Source: Pseudomonadota bacterium | GTDB lineage: Bacteria > Chloroflexota > UBA6077 > JAJPGT01 | Assembly: GCA_021325655.1 (NCBI GenBank) | Contig: JAJPGT010000095.1 | Location: forward strand, 1 to 64,000 | DNA: 64,000 bases | Direction: 5' to 3' | Shown here: positions 26,177 through 35,415 of the stretch, piece after piece | Layout: every line of letters starts with the position of its first letter | Numbering within the stretch: position 1 is the stretch's first letter | Program-made: the position numbers and the translations under genes | Notes under the pieces: model-generated | Seen by the model: the letters and a program-made list of their open reading frames with translations, nothing else | Databases searched by the model: none | Told to the model about the DNA's origin: nothing

Positions 26177-26767
26177 ATGTCGATGGAACGATGGGACCCG
26201 CTACGGGAGGTCTGGACGTTGCGGGACGCGATGGAGCGCCTGTTCCAGGAGAACTTTATCCGCGTTGGCGGAACACTGGCCGCTGCCGGGCTGAGCTTTC
26301 TGCCACTAGATATCGCGGATACGGGGAACCAGTATATCGTTCGCGCCTCGCTCCCGGGGGTCAGGCCGGAGGATGTGGACATCACGGTGCACAACAACGT
26401 CCTGACAATCAGCGGTGAGACGAAGTCGGAGGAAGAGCAGCCGGGGCAGAGTTGGATTGTGCGGGAGCGCCGCGCCGCCCGGTTTCAGCGCTCGGTGAGC
26501 CTGCCGGCCGCGGTGGACGCCGACCGTGCCGAGGCGCGCTCGGAGAACGGTATCCTGACCCTCACGCTGCCGAAGGTGGAGCGCGCGGCGCCACGCCAGA
26601 TCAAGGTCACCGGCCAAGGGCAGACGCGGCGACCGGAGGTCACGGGCGCCTATGATGGCCAGACCCAAGAGCCGGAGCGGCCGCGTCAGGGGGACCTGGT
26701 ATCGGAGCAGTCGGACCAGTCGTTCCCGGCCAGCGACCCGCCTTCCTGGACGCCCGAGCGCGCCTGA
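26177..26767 (+). CDS. Hsp20-type small heat-shock protein with SFPASDPPSW tail
   Basis: The product is 196 residues from ATG 26177, with GGAGGTAAG upstream. The alpha-crystallin domain runs from about residue 45 to 140 (IVRASLPGVRPEDVDITV, LTISGETKSEEE, RSENGILTLTLPKVE). The protein is an ATP-independent holdase for unfolding proteins. After the domain is a polar extension ending in SDQSFPASDPPSWTPERA. That SFPASDPPSW pattern is known from many unrelated small bacterial proteins, so it looks like an appended module. The usual C-terminal IxI motif is not evident. Confidence 0.9.
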   Translation: MSMERWDPLREVWTLRDAMERLFQENFIRVGGTLAAAGLSFLPLDIADTGNQYIVRASLPGVRPEDVDITVHNNVLTISGETKSEEEQPGQSWIVRERRAARFQRSVSLPAAVDADRAEARSENGILTLTLPKVERAAPRQIKVTGQGQTRRPEVTGAYDGQTQEPERPRQGDLVSEQSDQSFPASDPPSWTPERA

Positions 26768-26822
26768 CGGCGTCCGGCCACGCCGCCCGGGCGGCCAGAG
26801 GCCACGCTGCCGAGCCGTCGAC

Positions 26823-27137
26823 TCAGGCCGGTGTCTCTGGCTCCAGGCCTCGCGCCCGCTCGTCGGAGCGGCTGAGTCCCAGCCGCTCCGCGTCCGCCCG
26901 GCCGCGCCGGCCCTCGAGGACCTCGCGGTCGCCAGGCGCTGGCGGTTTCGGTACCCGGGCCGACTGGGGAGCGCACGTGCGCTCCCGACGTCCCGGATCG
27001 GTCTCGGCCGCCTCTTCTTCTTCACGGGTTAGGGGCCGCGCCGGCTGCGCGGTGAGCGCGTCGATCGCTGCCTGTCGCGCTGGATCCTGGTTGCGCTTCG
27101 ACGGAGGCAGAAGCGAGCGGCCTTCCTGAGCGTCCAT
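26823..27137 (-). CDS. Small charged protein of unknown function
   Basis: The product is 104 residues from ATG 27137, directly preceded by AGGAGGATGGCGC, a good ribosome site and the main reason to accept the gene. It is rich in Arg, Glu, Ala and Pro and has LTREEEEAAETDPGRRE. I do not recognise a family, and it is probably disordered. It converges on hsp20, with 55 bases between the stops. It could be a stress-related small protein, but that is only context. Confidence 0.5.
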   Translation of the reverse strand: MDAQEGRSLLPPSKRNQDPARQAAIDALTAQPARPLTREEEEAAETDPGRRERTCAPQSARVPKPPAPGDREVLEGRRGRADAERLGLSRSDERARGLEPETPA

Positions 27138-27333
27138 GCGCCATCCTCCTGTGGGGCGCGCAACGGTTGGACCGCCGCCTGCGCAAACCCCCAGTGCTCT
27201 GGCGCAAGCGCTGTGCCTCTGCACGCTGTTCAGTGGTGACCGTCATACAACACCGCCAGCGGCGCAATTCCTGCTACGCTGAGAGAGGCGAGCCCGGCAG
27301 CGGAGCCAACCCCATGCCGGGTGGAGGTGAGCG

Positions 27334-28263
27334 ATGGCAATCTACGTCGGTACGGCCGGCTGGAGCTATCCCAGTGGCGCCGGCCGCTGGGACGGTGTCT
27401 TCTACCCCGAGCGGCTGCCAGACCGGGACAAGCTCCCCTTCTACGCCAGGTATTTCAACGCCGTCGAGATCAATAGCTCCTTCTACCGTCCGCCGAATCC
27501 CGCGGTGGCGCGAGCCTGGGCGCGGAAAGCGCCGCCGGACTTCCGCTTTACCGCGAAGCTGTGGCAGAAGTTCACCCATCCCAAGATGTTTGCCGAGTCG
27601 ACCGGCGAGGCAGCGACAGTGCAGGAGGAGGACTTTCAGCAGTTCCTGCGCGGCGTTGCCCCGCTGGCGGAAGCCGGCAAGCTCGGGCCGCTGCTGGCAC
27701 AGTTCCCGCCCAGCTTCAAGCCGGATCCGGGCGCTCTGGACGAGCTAACCGATCTCGTCCGGCGGCTGCGGCGCGAGGGTTTCGACCTGGCGGTCGAGCT
27801 GCGCCATCGCGGCTGGACCGACGACTCAAGCGTCGCCCCGGCGGTCCGCTCGCTCTTCCAGGAGGAGGGGGTAGCCTGGGTGATCATCGACGAGCCAAAG
27901 TTCCGCACCTCGATCGGCGAGGTGCCGCTCACCTCACGGCTGGGCTACTTCCGGTTCCACGGCCGGAACTACGAGCAATGGTGGCATCACGAGGCAGCGG
28001 AGGATCGGTACAACTATTTGTATTCCGCCGCTGAGCAGCGCGAGCTGGCCGACGAGGTGAGGGACGTCGCGCAGCGCGCGCTGGACACGTACGCGTTCTA
28101 CAACAATCACTATCGTGCCAAGGCGGTCGTCAACGCGCTGGGGCTACGCCAGGCGCTGGGCCAGCCGATCACCGCGCCACTACCGCCGTCGCTGCTGGTG
28201 GAGTACCCTGAGCTGGAGCAGGTACTGCAGCAGCAACCGGCGCGTGTCGAGGCGGGGCCATGA
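27334..28263 (+). CDS. DUF72 domain protein
   Basis: The product is 309 residues from ATG 27334, after GGAGGTGAG. DUF72 proteins have a TIM-barrel-like fold of unresolved function. Hallmarks are YVGTAGWSYPSG, FNAVEINSSFYRPP, FRFTAKLWQKFTH, LAVELRHRGW, and YFRFHGRNYEQWW near the C-terminus. The gene lies upstream of a primary-type sigma factor with a 69-base gap, and the two may be co-transcribed. No catalytic reaction can be assigned. Confidence 0.92.
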   Translation: MAIYVGTAGWSYPSGAGRWDGVFYPERLPDRDKLPFYARYFNAVEINSSFYRPPNPAVARAWARKAPPDFRFTAKLWQKFTHPKMFAESTGEAATVQEEDFQQFLRGVAPLAEAGKLGPLLAQFPPSFKPDPGALDELTDLVRRLRREGFDLAVELRHRGWTDDSSVAPAVRSLFQEEGVAWVIIDEPKFRTSIGEVPLTSRLGYFRFHGRNYEQWWHHEAAEDRYNYLYSAAEQRELADEVRDVAQRALDTYAFYNNHYRAKAVVNALGLRQALGQPITAPLPPSLLVEYPELEQVLQQQPARVEAGP

Positions 28264-28332
28264 GCGAACACCCGAGTGAGTAATGACGTGTTTCGGCACC
28301 GATTGTGCGGAAACGCTGCCTGAGGAGAGGCC

Positions 28333-29514
28333 ATGATGGAGTCTGTACAGCGAACTGAAGAACAACGCGCTGCGCTCGAGCAGGCAGCGGAACGAGGCTC
28401 GATTACGTTAGAAGAGTTGCTGGCGCTGGCGTCCGGCTCGCCGATTGATGTGAGCGAGGCGGAGCGACTGGTGGAGGACGCAGGGATCCAGCTCGTGGAC
28501 GAAGAGGGCGATCCCTGGGAGGACATCGAAACGCTCGCGGAAGAGGGGACGGAGGCCTTCCGTCCCGTGCGCGAGGCGGCCGCGCCGGCCGAGGAGTTCG
28601 GCCCGAGCGACCCGGCGACGCTGTATCTGCGCGAGATCAGCCAGACCCCGCTGCTGACTGCGGAGGAGGAAGTCGAGCTGGCGAAGCAGATCGAGGCCGG
28701 GCGCGCCGCAAAGAAGCGGCTGGCCAGAGGCGGGCTCAGCGACGAGGAGCGCAAGGAGCTTGAGGAGACAGTCCGACGCGGTGAAGCGGCCCGACAGCGG
28801 ATGATCGAGGCGAACCTGCGGCTGGTCGTCTCCGTGGCCAAGAAGTATATGGGGCGCGGCCTGTCCTTCCTGGACCTCGTTCAAGAGGGCAACATTGGCC
28901 TCCAGCGCGGGGTGGACAAGTACGACTGGCGCCGGGGATTCCGCTTCTCGACCTATGCCTACTGGTGGATCCGCCAGGCGATTGGCCGCGCGGTGGCCGA
29001 GCAGAGCCGGACGATTCGCCTGCCTGTCCACATCATTGAGCAGTTGACCAAGCTCTACAACACTGCGCGCGAGCTCCAGTACGAGCTGGGCCGGGCGCCA
29101 ACCCCGGCCGAGATTGGGGAGCGAATGGGTATCGATCCGGAGAAGGTCCGCGAGGCGTTCCGCGCCGCCAAGGTGCCCATCTCGCTCGAAACCCCGATCG
29201 GGGAGGAGCAGGAGTCGACGCTCGCGGACCTGATCGCCGATGCCGCCTCGCGCGCCCCGGCCGAGGAGGCGGAAGAGGGCGTGCTCTCCGAGGCACTGGA
29301 CGAAGCGCTGCGGCGACATCTGTCGCCGCGCGAGGTGCAGATTCTCCGGCTTCGCTTCGGCCTGGACCGTGGTGGGCAGGAGCGGACGCTGGGCGAGGTG
29401 GGCGAAGAGCTGGGGATCAGCCGCGAACGCGTGCGCCAACTCGAAGGCGAAGCGATGCGGAAGCTGCGCGCCGCAGTGCCGTTCCGGCACCAGTTCCGAG
29501 AGTACCTGGAGTAG
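28333..29514 (+). CDS. Primary-type sigma-70 factor (RpoD/SigA group)
   Basis: The product is 393 residues from ATG 28333 (a second ATG follows at once), after GAGGAGAGG. Region 1.2 reads [25 protein letters not shown]. Region 2 is complete: [26 protein letters not shown] and the -10 recognition segment [13 protein letters not shown]. Region 3 begins [10 protein letters not shown], and region 4.2 (the -35 reader) reads [27 protein letters not shown] short, mostly acidic N-terminal region stands in for region 1.1. It belongs to group 1 or 2; the genome may have other paralogues, so whether this is the essential SigA is not settled. Confidence 0.93.
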   Translation: MMESVQRTEEQRAALEQAAERGSITLEELLALASGSPIDVSEAERLVEDAGIQLVDEEGDPWEDIETLAEEGTEAFRPVREAAAPAEEFGPSDPATLYLREISQTPLLTAEEEVELAKQIEAGRAAKKRLARGGLSDEERKELEETVRRGEAARQRMIEANLRLVVSVAKKYMGRGLSFLDLVQEGNIGLQRGVDKYDWRRGFRFSTYAYWWIRQAIGRAVAEQSRTIRLPVHIIEQLTKLYNTARELQYELGRAPTPAEIGERMGIDPEKVREAFRAAKVPISLETPIGEEQESTLADLIADAASRAPAEEAEEGVLSEALDEALRRHLSPREVQILRLRFGLDRGGQERTLGEVGEELGISRERVRQLEGEAMRKLRAAVPFRHQFREYLE

Positions 29515-29564
29515 CACGGGACGGCTGCCTTCGCCCGTAAGCGGCTCTGAGCGCTGAGAGGCAG

Positions 29565-29587
29565 CACGTGGCGAGCGGCGCCACGTG
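29565..29587. terminator. Hairpin between the sigma gene and a converging small gene
   Basis: CACGTGGCG and CGCCACGTG pair perfectly around AGCGG, about 50 bases after the sigma stop and 10 bases from the converging small gene's stop. It is suited to end both transcripts. Confidence 0.6.
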
Positions 29588-29596
29588 GCTTTGTAG

Positions 29597-29758
29597 CTAT
29601 TTCTTCTCGATGGGCGGCGTTCCCCGGCCCGTGTACTGGCCGGGCTGCCGTTCGACCGTCTCGATCCCCGGTACCTGCGTCTTCTGTGTCTTGCCAGGTG
29701 GGTTCATCGTTCGTTTCGCGGCAAAGTCCTTTGCGTCGCGCGGAATCCGTTTCGGCAT
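29597..29758 (-). CDS. 53-residue basic small protein, unknown
   Basis: The frame from ATG 29758 is preceded by CAGGAGGAC, a strong ribosome site. The 53-residue product is Lys/Arg/Pro-rich (PKRIPRDAKDFAAKR, then PGKTQKTQVPG). It has no membrane segment. The ORF is open further upstream, but that part has no better start. No family is recognised; it may be a nucleic-acid-associated small protein, which is a guess from composition. Confidence 0.5.
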   Translation of the reverse strand: MPKRIPRDAKDFAAKRTMNPPGKTQKTQVPGIETVERQPGQYTGRGTPPIEKK

Positions 29759-29950
29759 CGGCCAGTCCTCCTGGTGCTCAGGCAGCGCCGCTTCACGGAT
29801 GACGCCGCCCCCTGTCCCGATCGAGACGCAGTGCACAGGCTATACCGCGGCGGCACGCCGCTTGCGTCGGCGCTGCCCGAATCACGACAAGGCAGGGAGG
29901 CGCTCGGTGTGGCGGCAGGCTCGGCGCGTTTCGAACGAGGAAAGCGGGCG

Positions 29951-31093
29951 ATGAGCGCGCTGCCGGCGCGAGCTCTCGAGCCCGAGGACCAGCCCGCGGA
30001 TCCGGCCGCGATCGCGCGGGAAGCCGGACTCCGCTACGTCTCAGATACAGCGCCCGGTATCCGCCGACGCCGGGTGGGCGAGCAGTTCGAGTACATCGCT
30101 CCCACTGGGGAGCAGATCGAGGATGAGCAGACGTTGCGGCGCATCCGATCGCTGGCGATCCCTCCCGCCTGGACTGACGTCTGGATCTGCCCATCCCCGA
30201 AAGGACACGTCCAGGCGACCGGGCGGGATGCTCGGGGGCGGAAGCAGTATCGCTACCATCCGCGCTGGCGCGAAGTGCGCGACGAGGCGAAGTACGAGCG
30301 GGTCATGGCCTTCGCCGAGGCGCTGCCGCGCATCCGGCAGCAGGTGGAGGAGGACCTGGCGCGGCCGGGACTCCCCCGGGAGAAGGTGCTCGCGGTGGTG
30401 GTCCGGCTGCTGGAATCGAACCTCATCCGAGTGGGCAACGAGGAATACGCGCGCCAGAACCGCTCCTACGGCTTGACGACGCTGCGCAACCGCCACGTCG
30501 AGGTGAACGGGGCGAAGCTGGAGTTCCACTTCCGTGGCAAGGGGGGCAAGCTGCATCGGGTAGGAGTGCGCGACCGGCGGCTGGCCCGGGTCATCCGCCA
30601 CCTGCAGGAGCTGCCGGGCCAAGAGCTGTTCCAGTACGTGGACGAGTCCGGCGAGCGTCACAGCATCCAGTCGGACGACGTGAACGCCTACCTGCGCGCG
30701 ATCAGCGGGCAGGATTTCACCGCCAAGGATTTCCGAACCTGGGCTGGCACGGTGCTCACGGCGCTCGCCTTCGTCGCGGTGGGCGCGTTCGAGTCCCAGA
30801 CGCAGGCCAGACGCCAGGTCGTCCGCGCTATCGAGATCGTCGCCGCGCGCCTTGGCAACACGCCTGCCGTCTGCCGCAAGTGCTACGTCCACCCGGGGGT
30901 GATCGAATCCTACCTGGATGGAACGCTGCTCGCCTCGCTGCGCAACCGGGTGAACGAGGTCGCAGCCGAGCAGGCAGGGGCGCTGAGCGGCGACGAGGCC
31001 CGAGTACTGGAACTGCTACGCGGGCGGCTGGCGCGCGAGGCCGAGGCAGCATCCGACCAGAGCCAGATCAGGCGTCCGTCCTCCGCCGCCTGA
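29951..31093 (+). CDS. Type IB DNA topoisomerase (poxvirus-like)
   Basis: The product is 380 residues from ATG 29951, after CGAGGAAAGCGGG. It relaxes supercoils by a 3'-phosphotyrosyl intermediate. The N-terminal domain has GIRRRRVGEQFEYI and RIRSLAIPPAWTDVWICP. The catalytic domain has GLTTLRNRHVEV, FHFRGKGGKLHRV, DFRTWAGTVLTA and the nucleophile in CRKCYVHPGVIESYL, where Tyr312 is the active residue. Arg, Lys, Arg and His residues of the pentad are all in register. Bacterial type IB enzymes are scattered, often laterally acquired. No neighbour clearly shares its role. Confidence 0.95.
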   Translation: MSALPARALEPEDQPADPAAIAREAGLRYVSDTAPGIRRRRVGEQFEYIAPTGEQIEDEQTLRRIRSLAIPPAWTDVWICPSPKGHVQATGRDARGRKQYRYHPRWREVRDEAKYERVMAFAEALPRIRQQVEEDLARPGLPREKVLAVVVRLLESNLIRVGNEEYARQNRSYGLTTLRNRHVEVNGAKLEFHFRGKGGKLHRVGVRDRRLARVIRHLQELPGQELFQYVDESGERHSIQSDDVNAYLRAISGQDFTAKDFRTWAGTVLTALAFVAVGAFESQTQARRQVVRAIEIVAARLGNTPAVCRKCYVHPGVIESYLDGTLLASLRNRVNEVAAEQAGALSGDEARVLELLRGRLAREAEAASDQSQIRRPSSAA

Positions 31094-31212
31094 GGCGCGG
31101 GACTGGTCTCCGTGGCGGCCAGTTCCACCAGCTTGAACAGAGGACACGGCATGGGGACGCCCAGAGCATATCCCCTCCCGCTGCGCATGCTCCCCGTGGA
31201 TCAGCCTGGCCG

Positions 31213-32085
31213 CTATCCGTTGACGATGGTGCCGCCGTTGGGATGGAGCACCTGGCCTGTCATGTACGATGCGTCGTCCGAGGCCAGGAAGACATAGCTG
31301 GGCGCCACCTCCTCCGGCTGGCCGGCGCGCTTGAGCGGGACGTTGCCACCGAACTTCTCGACGTGCTCGGGCGTGAACGTAGATGGGATCAGCGGGGTCC
31401 AGATCGGCCCGGGCGCTACCGCGTTCACCCGGATCCCGCGCTCGGCCAGCGACAGCGCCAGCGAGCGCGTGAACGCCACGATCGCGCCCTTGCTGGCCGA
31501 GTAGTCGAGCAGCTCGGGGTTGCCCTTGTAAGCGGTGACCGAGGTGGTGTTCACAATTGCGCTGCCGGGCTTGAGGTGCGGCAGCGCTGCCTTGGTCAAG
31601 AAGAACATCGAAAAGATGTTCGTCCGGAAGGTACGCTCGAGCTGCTCGGCGCGAATCTGCTCCAGGCTGGGCTGCGGATGCTGCTCGCCGGCGTTGTTGA
31701 CCAGGATATCCAGCCGGCCCAACTCCTCCACCGTCCGCTGGACTGCCTGCTGACAGAAGCGCTCGTCGCCGACGTCGCCGACGATCAGGATGCAGCGGCG
31801 ATCTTCCTGCTCGACCAGCCGCCGCGTCTCCTGAGCATCCTCGTGCTCGTTGAGGTAGACCACTGCGGAGTCGGCGCCCTCGCGGGCGAAGGCGATCGCC
31901 ACCGCGCGTCCGATCCCGCTATCGCCGCCAGTGATGAGCGCGACTTTCCCCCGCAGCTTCCCGCTGCCCCGGTACGACGGGTCCTGTTCACGCGGGCGCG
32001 GGGTCATCTGCGATTCCAGCCCCGGCTGGCGCTCCTGGTGCTGCGGCGGCTGAAGCGGCTGGCCTGACTGCGTGCCCTCTGGCAT
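31213..32085 (-). CDS. SDR oxidoreductase, YhdF/YghA-like
   Basis: The product is 290 residues from ATG 32085, after GGAGAGGAG; longer upstream frames are not credible. A polar N-terminal extension containing PGLESQMTPRPRE precedes the Rossmann fold (VALITGGDSGIGRAVAIAFARE), as in the YhdF/YghA group of general-stress SDRs. The active site is intact: Ser in NTTSVTAYKG and YSASK. NAPGP-type segment VAPGPIWTPLIPS and a glycine-rich end (TGQVLHPNGGTIVNG) complete the family pattern. The likely substrate is an aldehyde, sugar or ketone, but it is unknown. Confidence 0.92.
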   Translation of the reverse strand: MPEGTQSGQPLQPPQHQERQPGLESQMTPRPREQDPSYRGSGKLRGKVALITGGDSGIGRAVAIAFAREGADSAVVYLNEHEDAQETRRLVEQEDRRCILIVGDVGDERFCQQAVQRTVEELGRLDILVNNAGEQHPQPSLEQIRAEQLERTFRTNIFSMFFLTKAALPHLKPGSAIVNTTSVTAYKGNPELLDYSASKGAIVAFTRSLALSLAERGIRVNAVAPGPIWTPLIPSTFTPEHVEKFGGNVPLKRAGQPEEVAPSYVFLASDDASYMTGQVLHPNGGTIVNG

Positions 32086-32260
32086 CGACGGCTCCTCTCC
32101 TGGACAGTGCCCGGCGTTCAGCAGGGCAGGGCAAGTGCCATGCCATTCCTGGCCGCTCAGCGCCGTACCCGGCCGGGTACCTTTGGGGAGGGCGGAAGGG
32201 GGTATGACTCTTGCATGCCTCAGCGGTCGAGAGCCTGCTCTCGCGGAGGAGTGTGCAGCG

Positions 32261-32713
32261 ATGCAGCGAGTGGAGCAATCGATCAGGGTGAAGGCCCCGG
32301 CCAAGAAGGTGTACCAGTACTGGAGGAACTTCGAGAACTTTCCGAAGTTCATGAAGAACGTGGAAGAGGTGCGGCTGCTGGATCCAGAAGGCCGCATGTC
32401 GCACTGGAAAATCGCCGGACCGCTGGGCGTCCCGGTAGAGTTCGATGCCAAGCTGACCCAGGACGAGCCGGGCCGCGCCATCGGCTGGAACTCGGTTGGC
32501 GGGACCATCGAGACCTCCGGCGCGGTGACATTCCAGCAGCTAGACAACGACACGGTCGTTCACGTCGTCATGCAGTGGTACGACACGCCCGCGGGCACCG
32601 TGGGCGAGGCGGCGTCGCGTGTCCTCCAGAACCCGAGCGCGATGCTGCAGGAAGACCTGCAACGCTTCAAAGACATCGTCGAAGGCCGCGTCGGCTCCGG
32701 CCTGAAGCGCTGA
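32261..32713 (+). CDS. SRPBCC-family polyketide cyclase/dehydrase-like protein
   Basis: The product is 150 residues from ATG 32261, with CGGAGGA 11 bases upstream. The START-like fold begins VEQSIRVKAPAKKVYQYW and continues with ENFPKFMKNVEEVRLLD, then HWKIAGPLGVPVEFDA. These small hydrophobic-cavity proteins bind lipids or polyketides; in many bacteria they sit with stress and membrane genes. Its divergent neighbour is a YhdF-like SDR, and a membrane protein follows it, so a membrane-stress role is possible but unproven. Confidence 0.88.
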   Translation: MQRVEQSIRVKAPAKKVYQYWRNFENFPKFMKNVEEVRLLDPEGRMSHWKIAGPLGVPVEFDAKLTQDEPGRAIGWNSVGGTIETSGAVTFQQLDNDTVVHVVMQWYDTPAGTVGEAASRVLQNPSAMLQEDLQRFKDIVEGRVGSGLKR

Positions 32714-32864
32714 CATCTCATGCGAGGCTGGGCGCCGCTGTTTTCGCCTGGCCTCGCCGCACCGCCTGCCTCAACCCCTGCTCGTTCCCCCGAACGCCTT
32801 CGGCCCAGTGGCACCCGGGTTGCAGTTGGAGACGTACCATCTCCGCCGAAGGGAGAGCGCTTCC

Positions 32865-34076
32865 ATGGTCGCGATCCAGGCGCTGATCGGCATGATCTTC
32901 CGGTCCGCTGGCAAAATCCTCAACACTGCCTTCGGCTGGGCGACCTCGATGCTGTTCGGGAAAGTGCCCGAGAATCGGCAGATCTACGTTTCGGTCATCG
33001 CCTTCGGCTCTGTCATCTGGATCGTCGCCCTGCTCGGGGTCATCTTCCCGGCGGTCGCCTCCTTCCTGCTCGCGTTTGTCACCCTGCCGCCCTGGGTACC
33101 TAAGAGCTGGATTCGCCTCGCCTTTCTGGCAGCCGCGATCCTGCTCCCCGTTGTCGTCGGAGTTGTCTCCCTGCTGATGCTCGATCCTGAAGACCGCCCG
33201 GCAGGCATCGGTGGCAAGGCCAAAGCGGTGCTCAAGGGCTATCCCTATACGCTAGGGCTGGCCCTCACCCTTATCATGATGACCGTCTTTGCGCCGATCC
33301 TGAAGGTGCGGACGCTCATCAAGCGCTGGACAGACCAGCACGTCCCGGTGGTCGTGGAAGCCAACGACTACCTGGACGTCGTCGGTGACGTTCAACAGGC
33401 GCTCGCCCGAGGCGGGCTGCGGACGGAGCGCCGGCAGGCGAGCTGGATGATGCGTTTCCCCACCAGGGTCCTGACGCTGTTTGCCGGCGGTGCCGTCGAG
33501 CACCTGGTGGCCGACCGCCTGACGGTGCTTGCTGCTCCCACCGTGGAGGTCACGCTGCACCCGTCGGACCTCATCATCAGCGGCAAGAACCTGGACGCCA
33601 GCCACGCCCATGCCGTCATTACCGAGCAGCTCACCTTCACCAAGGCGTACATGACCTGGAGCAAGGACGCCAACAAGCTGGAGGACAGGCTGCGGGCAGT
33701 GTGGCAGCAGGCCCGAGCGACCAGCAATGGCACGGTGCCAGCCGACGTCATGGGGCGGCTGGAGCGGATCGGCGAGGATCTGCACAAGGCGGCGCTGCCG
33801 TACGAAGAATGGGAGACGCTCTTCCGCGAAAAGCTCGTGGTCGAGCGGGCGCTGCTGCGGGTCGCGGCCGGGATCACCGATCGGCCACGCGAGCCGACCG
33901 AGGCCTCGCCGCGGGAGCTGCAGCGGGAGACGGTCGCCCGAGGCTCCGGTGAGCGGTCGCTGCTGGCCATCGTCCCCCTCGCCATGGCGGCGCTGGCCGG
34001 CGCCGCGTTGGCGGCGCGGGCGCTCGTCGACGAGCGGCCGCGCCTGGCTGAGCACACCGGGCTCTGGAACAGCTAG
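32865..34076 (+). CDS. Unknown membrane protein with large cytosolic or exposed domain
   Basis: The product is 403 residues from ATG 32865, after GAAGGGAGAG. Three or four hydrophobic segments lie at about 40-74, 83-106 and 126-146, followed by a soluble region with VVVEANDYLDVVGDVQQAL and VEVTLHPSDLIISGKN. A last hydrophobic stretch at about 375-390 (LAIVPLAMAALAGAALAARAL) could re-enter the membrane. No catalytic motif is recognised. It is followed 21 bases later by a small gene, and the pair is likely co-transcribed. I cannot name the family. Confidence 0.7.
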   Translation: MVAIQALIGMIFRSAGKILNTAFGWATSMLFGKVPENRQIYVSVIAFGSVIWIVALLGVIFPAVASFLLAFVTLPPWVPKSWIRLAFLAAAILLPVVVGVVSLLMLDPEDRPAGIGGKAKAVLKGYPYTLGLALTLIMMTVFAPILKVRTLIKRWTDQHVPVVVEANDYLDVVGDVQQALARGGLRTERRQASWMMRFPTRVLTLFAGGAVEHLVADRLTVLAAPTVEVTLHPSDLIISGKNLDASHAHAVITEQLTFTKAYMTWSKDANKLEDRLRAVWQQARATSNGTVPADVMGRLERIGEDLHKAALPYEEWETLFREKLVVERALLRVAAGITDRPREPTEASPRELQRETVARGSGERSLLAIVPLAMAALAGAALAARALVDERPRLAEHTGLWNS

Positions 34077-34097
34077 CGATCACAGTAGGAGATCGGG

Positions 34098-34433
34098 ATG
34101 AAACGTCGCAACGTCCAGATGGCCTTCGTTGGAGAAGGACCGGTTCAGGACAACAACGACCTGGAGACGCTCGTCGAGGGCGACGAGGCGATCGATATCG
34201 CCGTGACCGGCGGCAAGCTGCTTGTCGTCGTTCCCGCCGCAACGCCGGACGAGCAGATCTTCGAGCAGGCGAGCGTGGTTGGCGGGGAGCTGCAGCTCGA
34301 GAACGGACTCACGTTCAGCTTCGAGATCAAGGATGGCGCCACCGGGGCGCAGTTCAGCGCTACACCCGCTGGCGAGCGCGAGGATACGCACGAAGGGCTG
34401 TCGTCGCTCCCGAACATCCCCGGCGGCGCCTAA
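34098..34433 (+). CDS. Small protein of unknown function
   Basis: The product is 111 residues from ATG 34098, with AGGAGATCGG immediately before. It is acidic, without a signal peptide or membrane segment; DETIDIAV-like beta strands (EGDEAIDIAVTGGKLLVVV) suggest a compact beta-rich domain. It directly follows the unknown membrane protein and may be its soluble partner. No family is recognised. Confidence 0.6.
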   Translation: MKRRNVQMAFVGEGPVQDNNDLETLVEGDEAIDIAVTGGKLLVVVPAATPDEQIFEQASVVGGELQLENGLTFSFEIKDGATGAQFSATPAGEREDTHEGLSSLPNIPGGA

Positions 34434-34448
34434 CCCGCGGCCGGGCGG

Positions 34449-35414
34449 CTAGTAGCCGCGGGCCTTGTCGATCTGATTCAGCAGCGGCTCGCCGTTGACG
34501 TAGCGCCGGACGTTCTCGGCCCAGGCGTCCAGCAGCCGGTTGTTGGCCTCGTCGTCATCTCCGCCGACGTGCGGCGAGATCAGCAGGTTCGGCGCGTCCC
34601 AGAGCGGGCTGTCTGGCGGAAGCGGCTCCTGGGCGAAGACGTCGAGGGCGGCGCGGATCCGTCCCTCCCGCAGCGCCGCCAGAAGCGCGGCTTCGTCGAC
34701 GATACCCCCCCGGCCCAGGTTCACCAGCACCGCGTTGCGCTTCATCGCCGCCAGTTCGGCCGGGCCGAACAGCCCGCGCGTCTCCTCAGTGAGCGGGGTA
34801 AAGATCACCACGTAGTCCGCCTCGGCCAGCGCCTGGCGAAGCCGATCGACCGGATAGATGAGGTCGGCGCTCGGGTCGGGCGCCCCGCTGCGCCGGACGC
34901 CGACGACGCGCATCCCCAGGGCGCGGGCCCGGACGGCGAGCGCGCGGCCGATGGAGCCGAGCCCGACGATTGCGAGCGTGCTGCCGGCGAGCATCGCGGA
35001 CAGGTAGCCTTGCCAGCGATGCTCGCGCTGCTGGGCGCTGGCAACGTCGAGCCGTTTGGCGAAGTACAGCAGCAGCGCCAGGGCATATTCGGCCATCGGG
35101 GCGTCGAAGACTCCGCGGGCGTTAGTCACCACCACCTCGCTCTGGCGCAGCGCCGGGAACATCAGCGCGTCGACGCCGGCCGCGGCCGAGTGCGCCCAGC
35201 GGACGTTCTTCCCCAGGTGCCAGAGGTCGCGCAGCGCGCGCGTCTTGAAGTCCCAGATTAGCAGGATCTCGGCCTCCGGGAGCTGCGCCCGGAGCTCGTC
35301 TTCGTTCGTCGCAACGGTCATGTCGACCAGGTCGGCGACGCGCTCGACCAGGCCGGAGGGGGCGCCGCTGGGTCCGGCGACGACGACCAGGCGGGGGCGG
35401 GACGGCGTCGGCAT
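34449..35414 (-). CDS. D-2-hydroxyacid dehydrogenase
   Basis: The product is 321 residues from ATG 35414, one base after the SDR stop. The NAD-binding fold is LAIVGLGSIGRALAVRARALG. Catalytic residues are visible: Arg in LVNLGRGGIVDEAAL, Glu in DVFAQEPLP, His in LISPHVGGDD. The N-terminal domain has AAAGVDALMFPAL and NARGVFDAPMAEYAL. It should reduce or oxidise a 2-keto/2-hydroxy acid. It forms an operon with the SDR and probably the amino-acid dehydrogenase upstream, which fits degradation of an amino acid or aldonic acid. Confidence 0.92.
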   Translation of the reverse strand: MPTPSRPRLVVVAGPSGAPSGLVERVADLVDMTVATNEDELRAQLPEAEILLIWDFKTRALRDLWHLGKNVRWAHSAAAGVDALMFPALRQSEVVVTNARGVFDAPMAEYALALLLYFAKRLDVASAQQREHRWQGYLSAMLAGSTLAIVGLGSIGRALAVRARALGMRVVGVRRSGAPDPSADLIYPVDRLRQALAEADYVVIFTPLTEETRGLFGPAELAAMKRNAVLVNLGRGGIVDEAALLAALREGRIRAALDVFAQEPLPPDSPLWDAPNLLISPHVGGDDDEANNRLLDAWAENVRRYVNGEPLLNQIDKARGY

Positions 35415-35415
35415 G

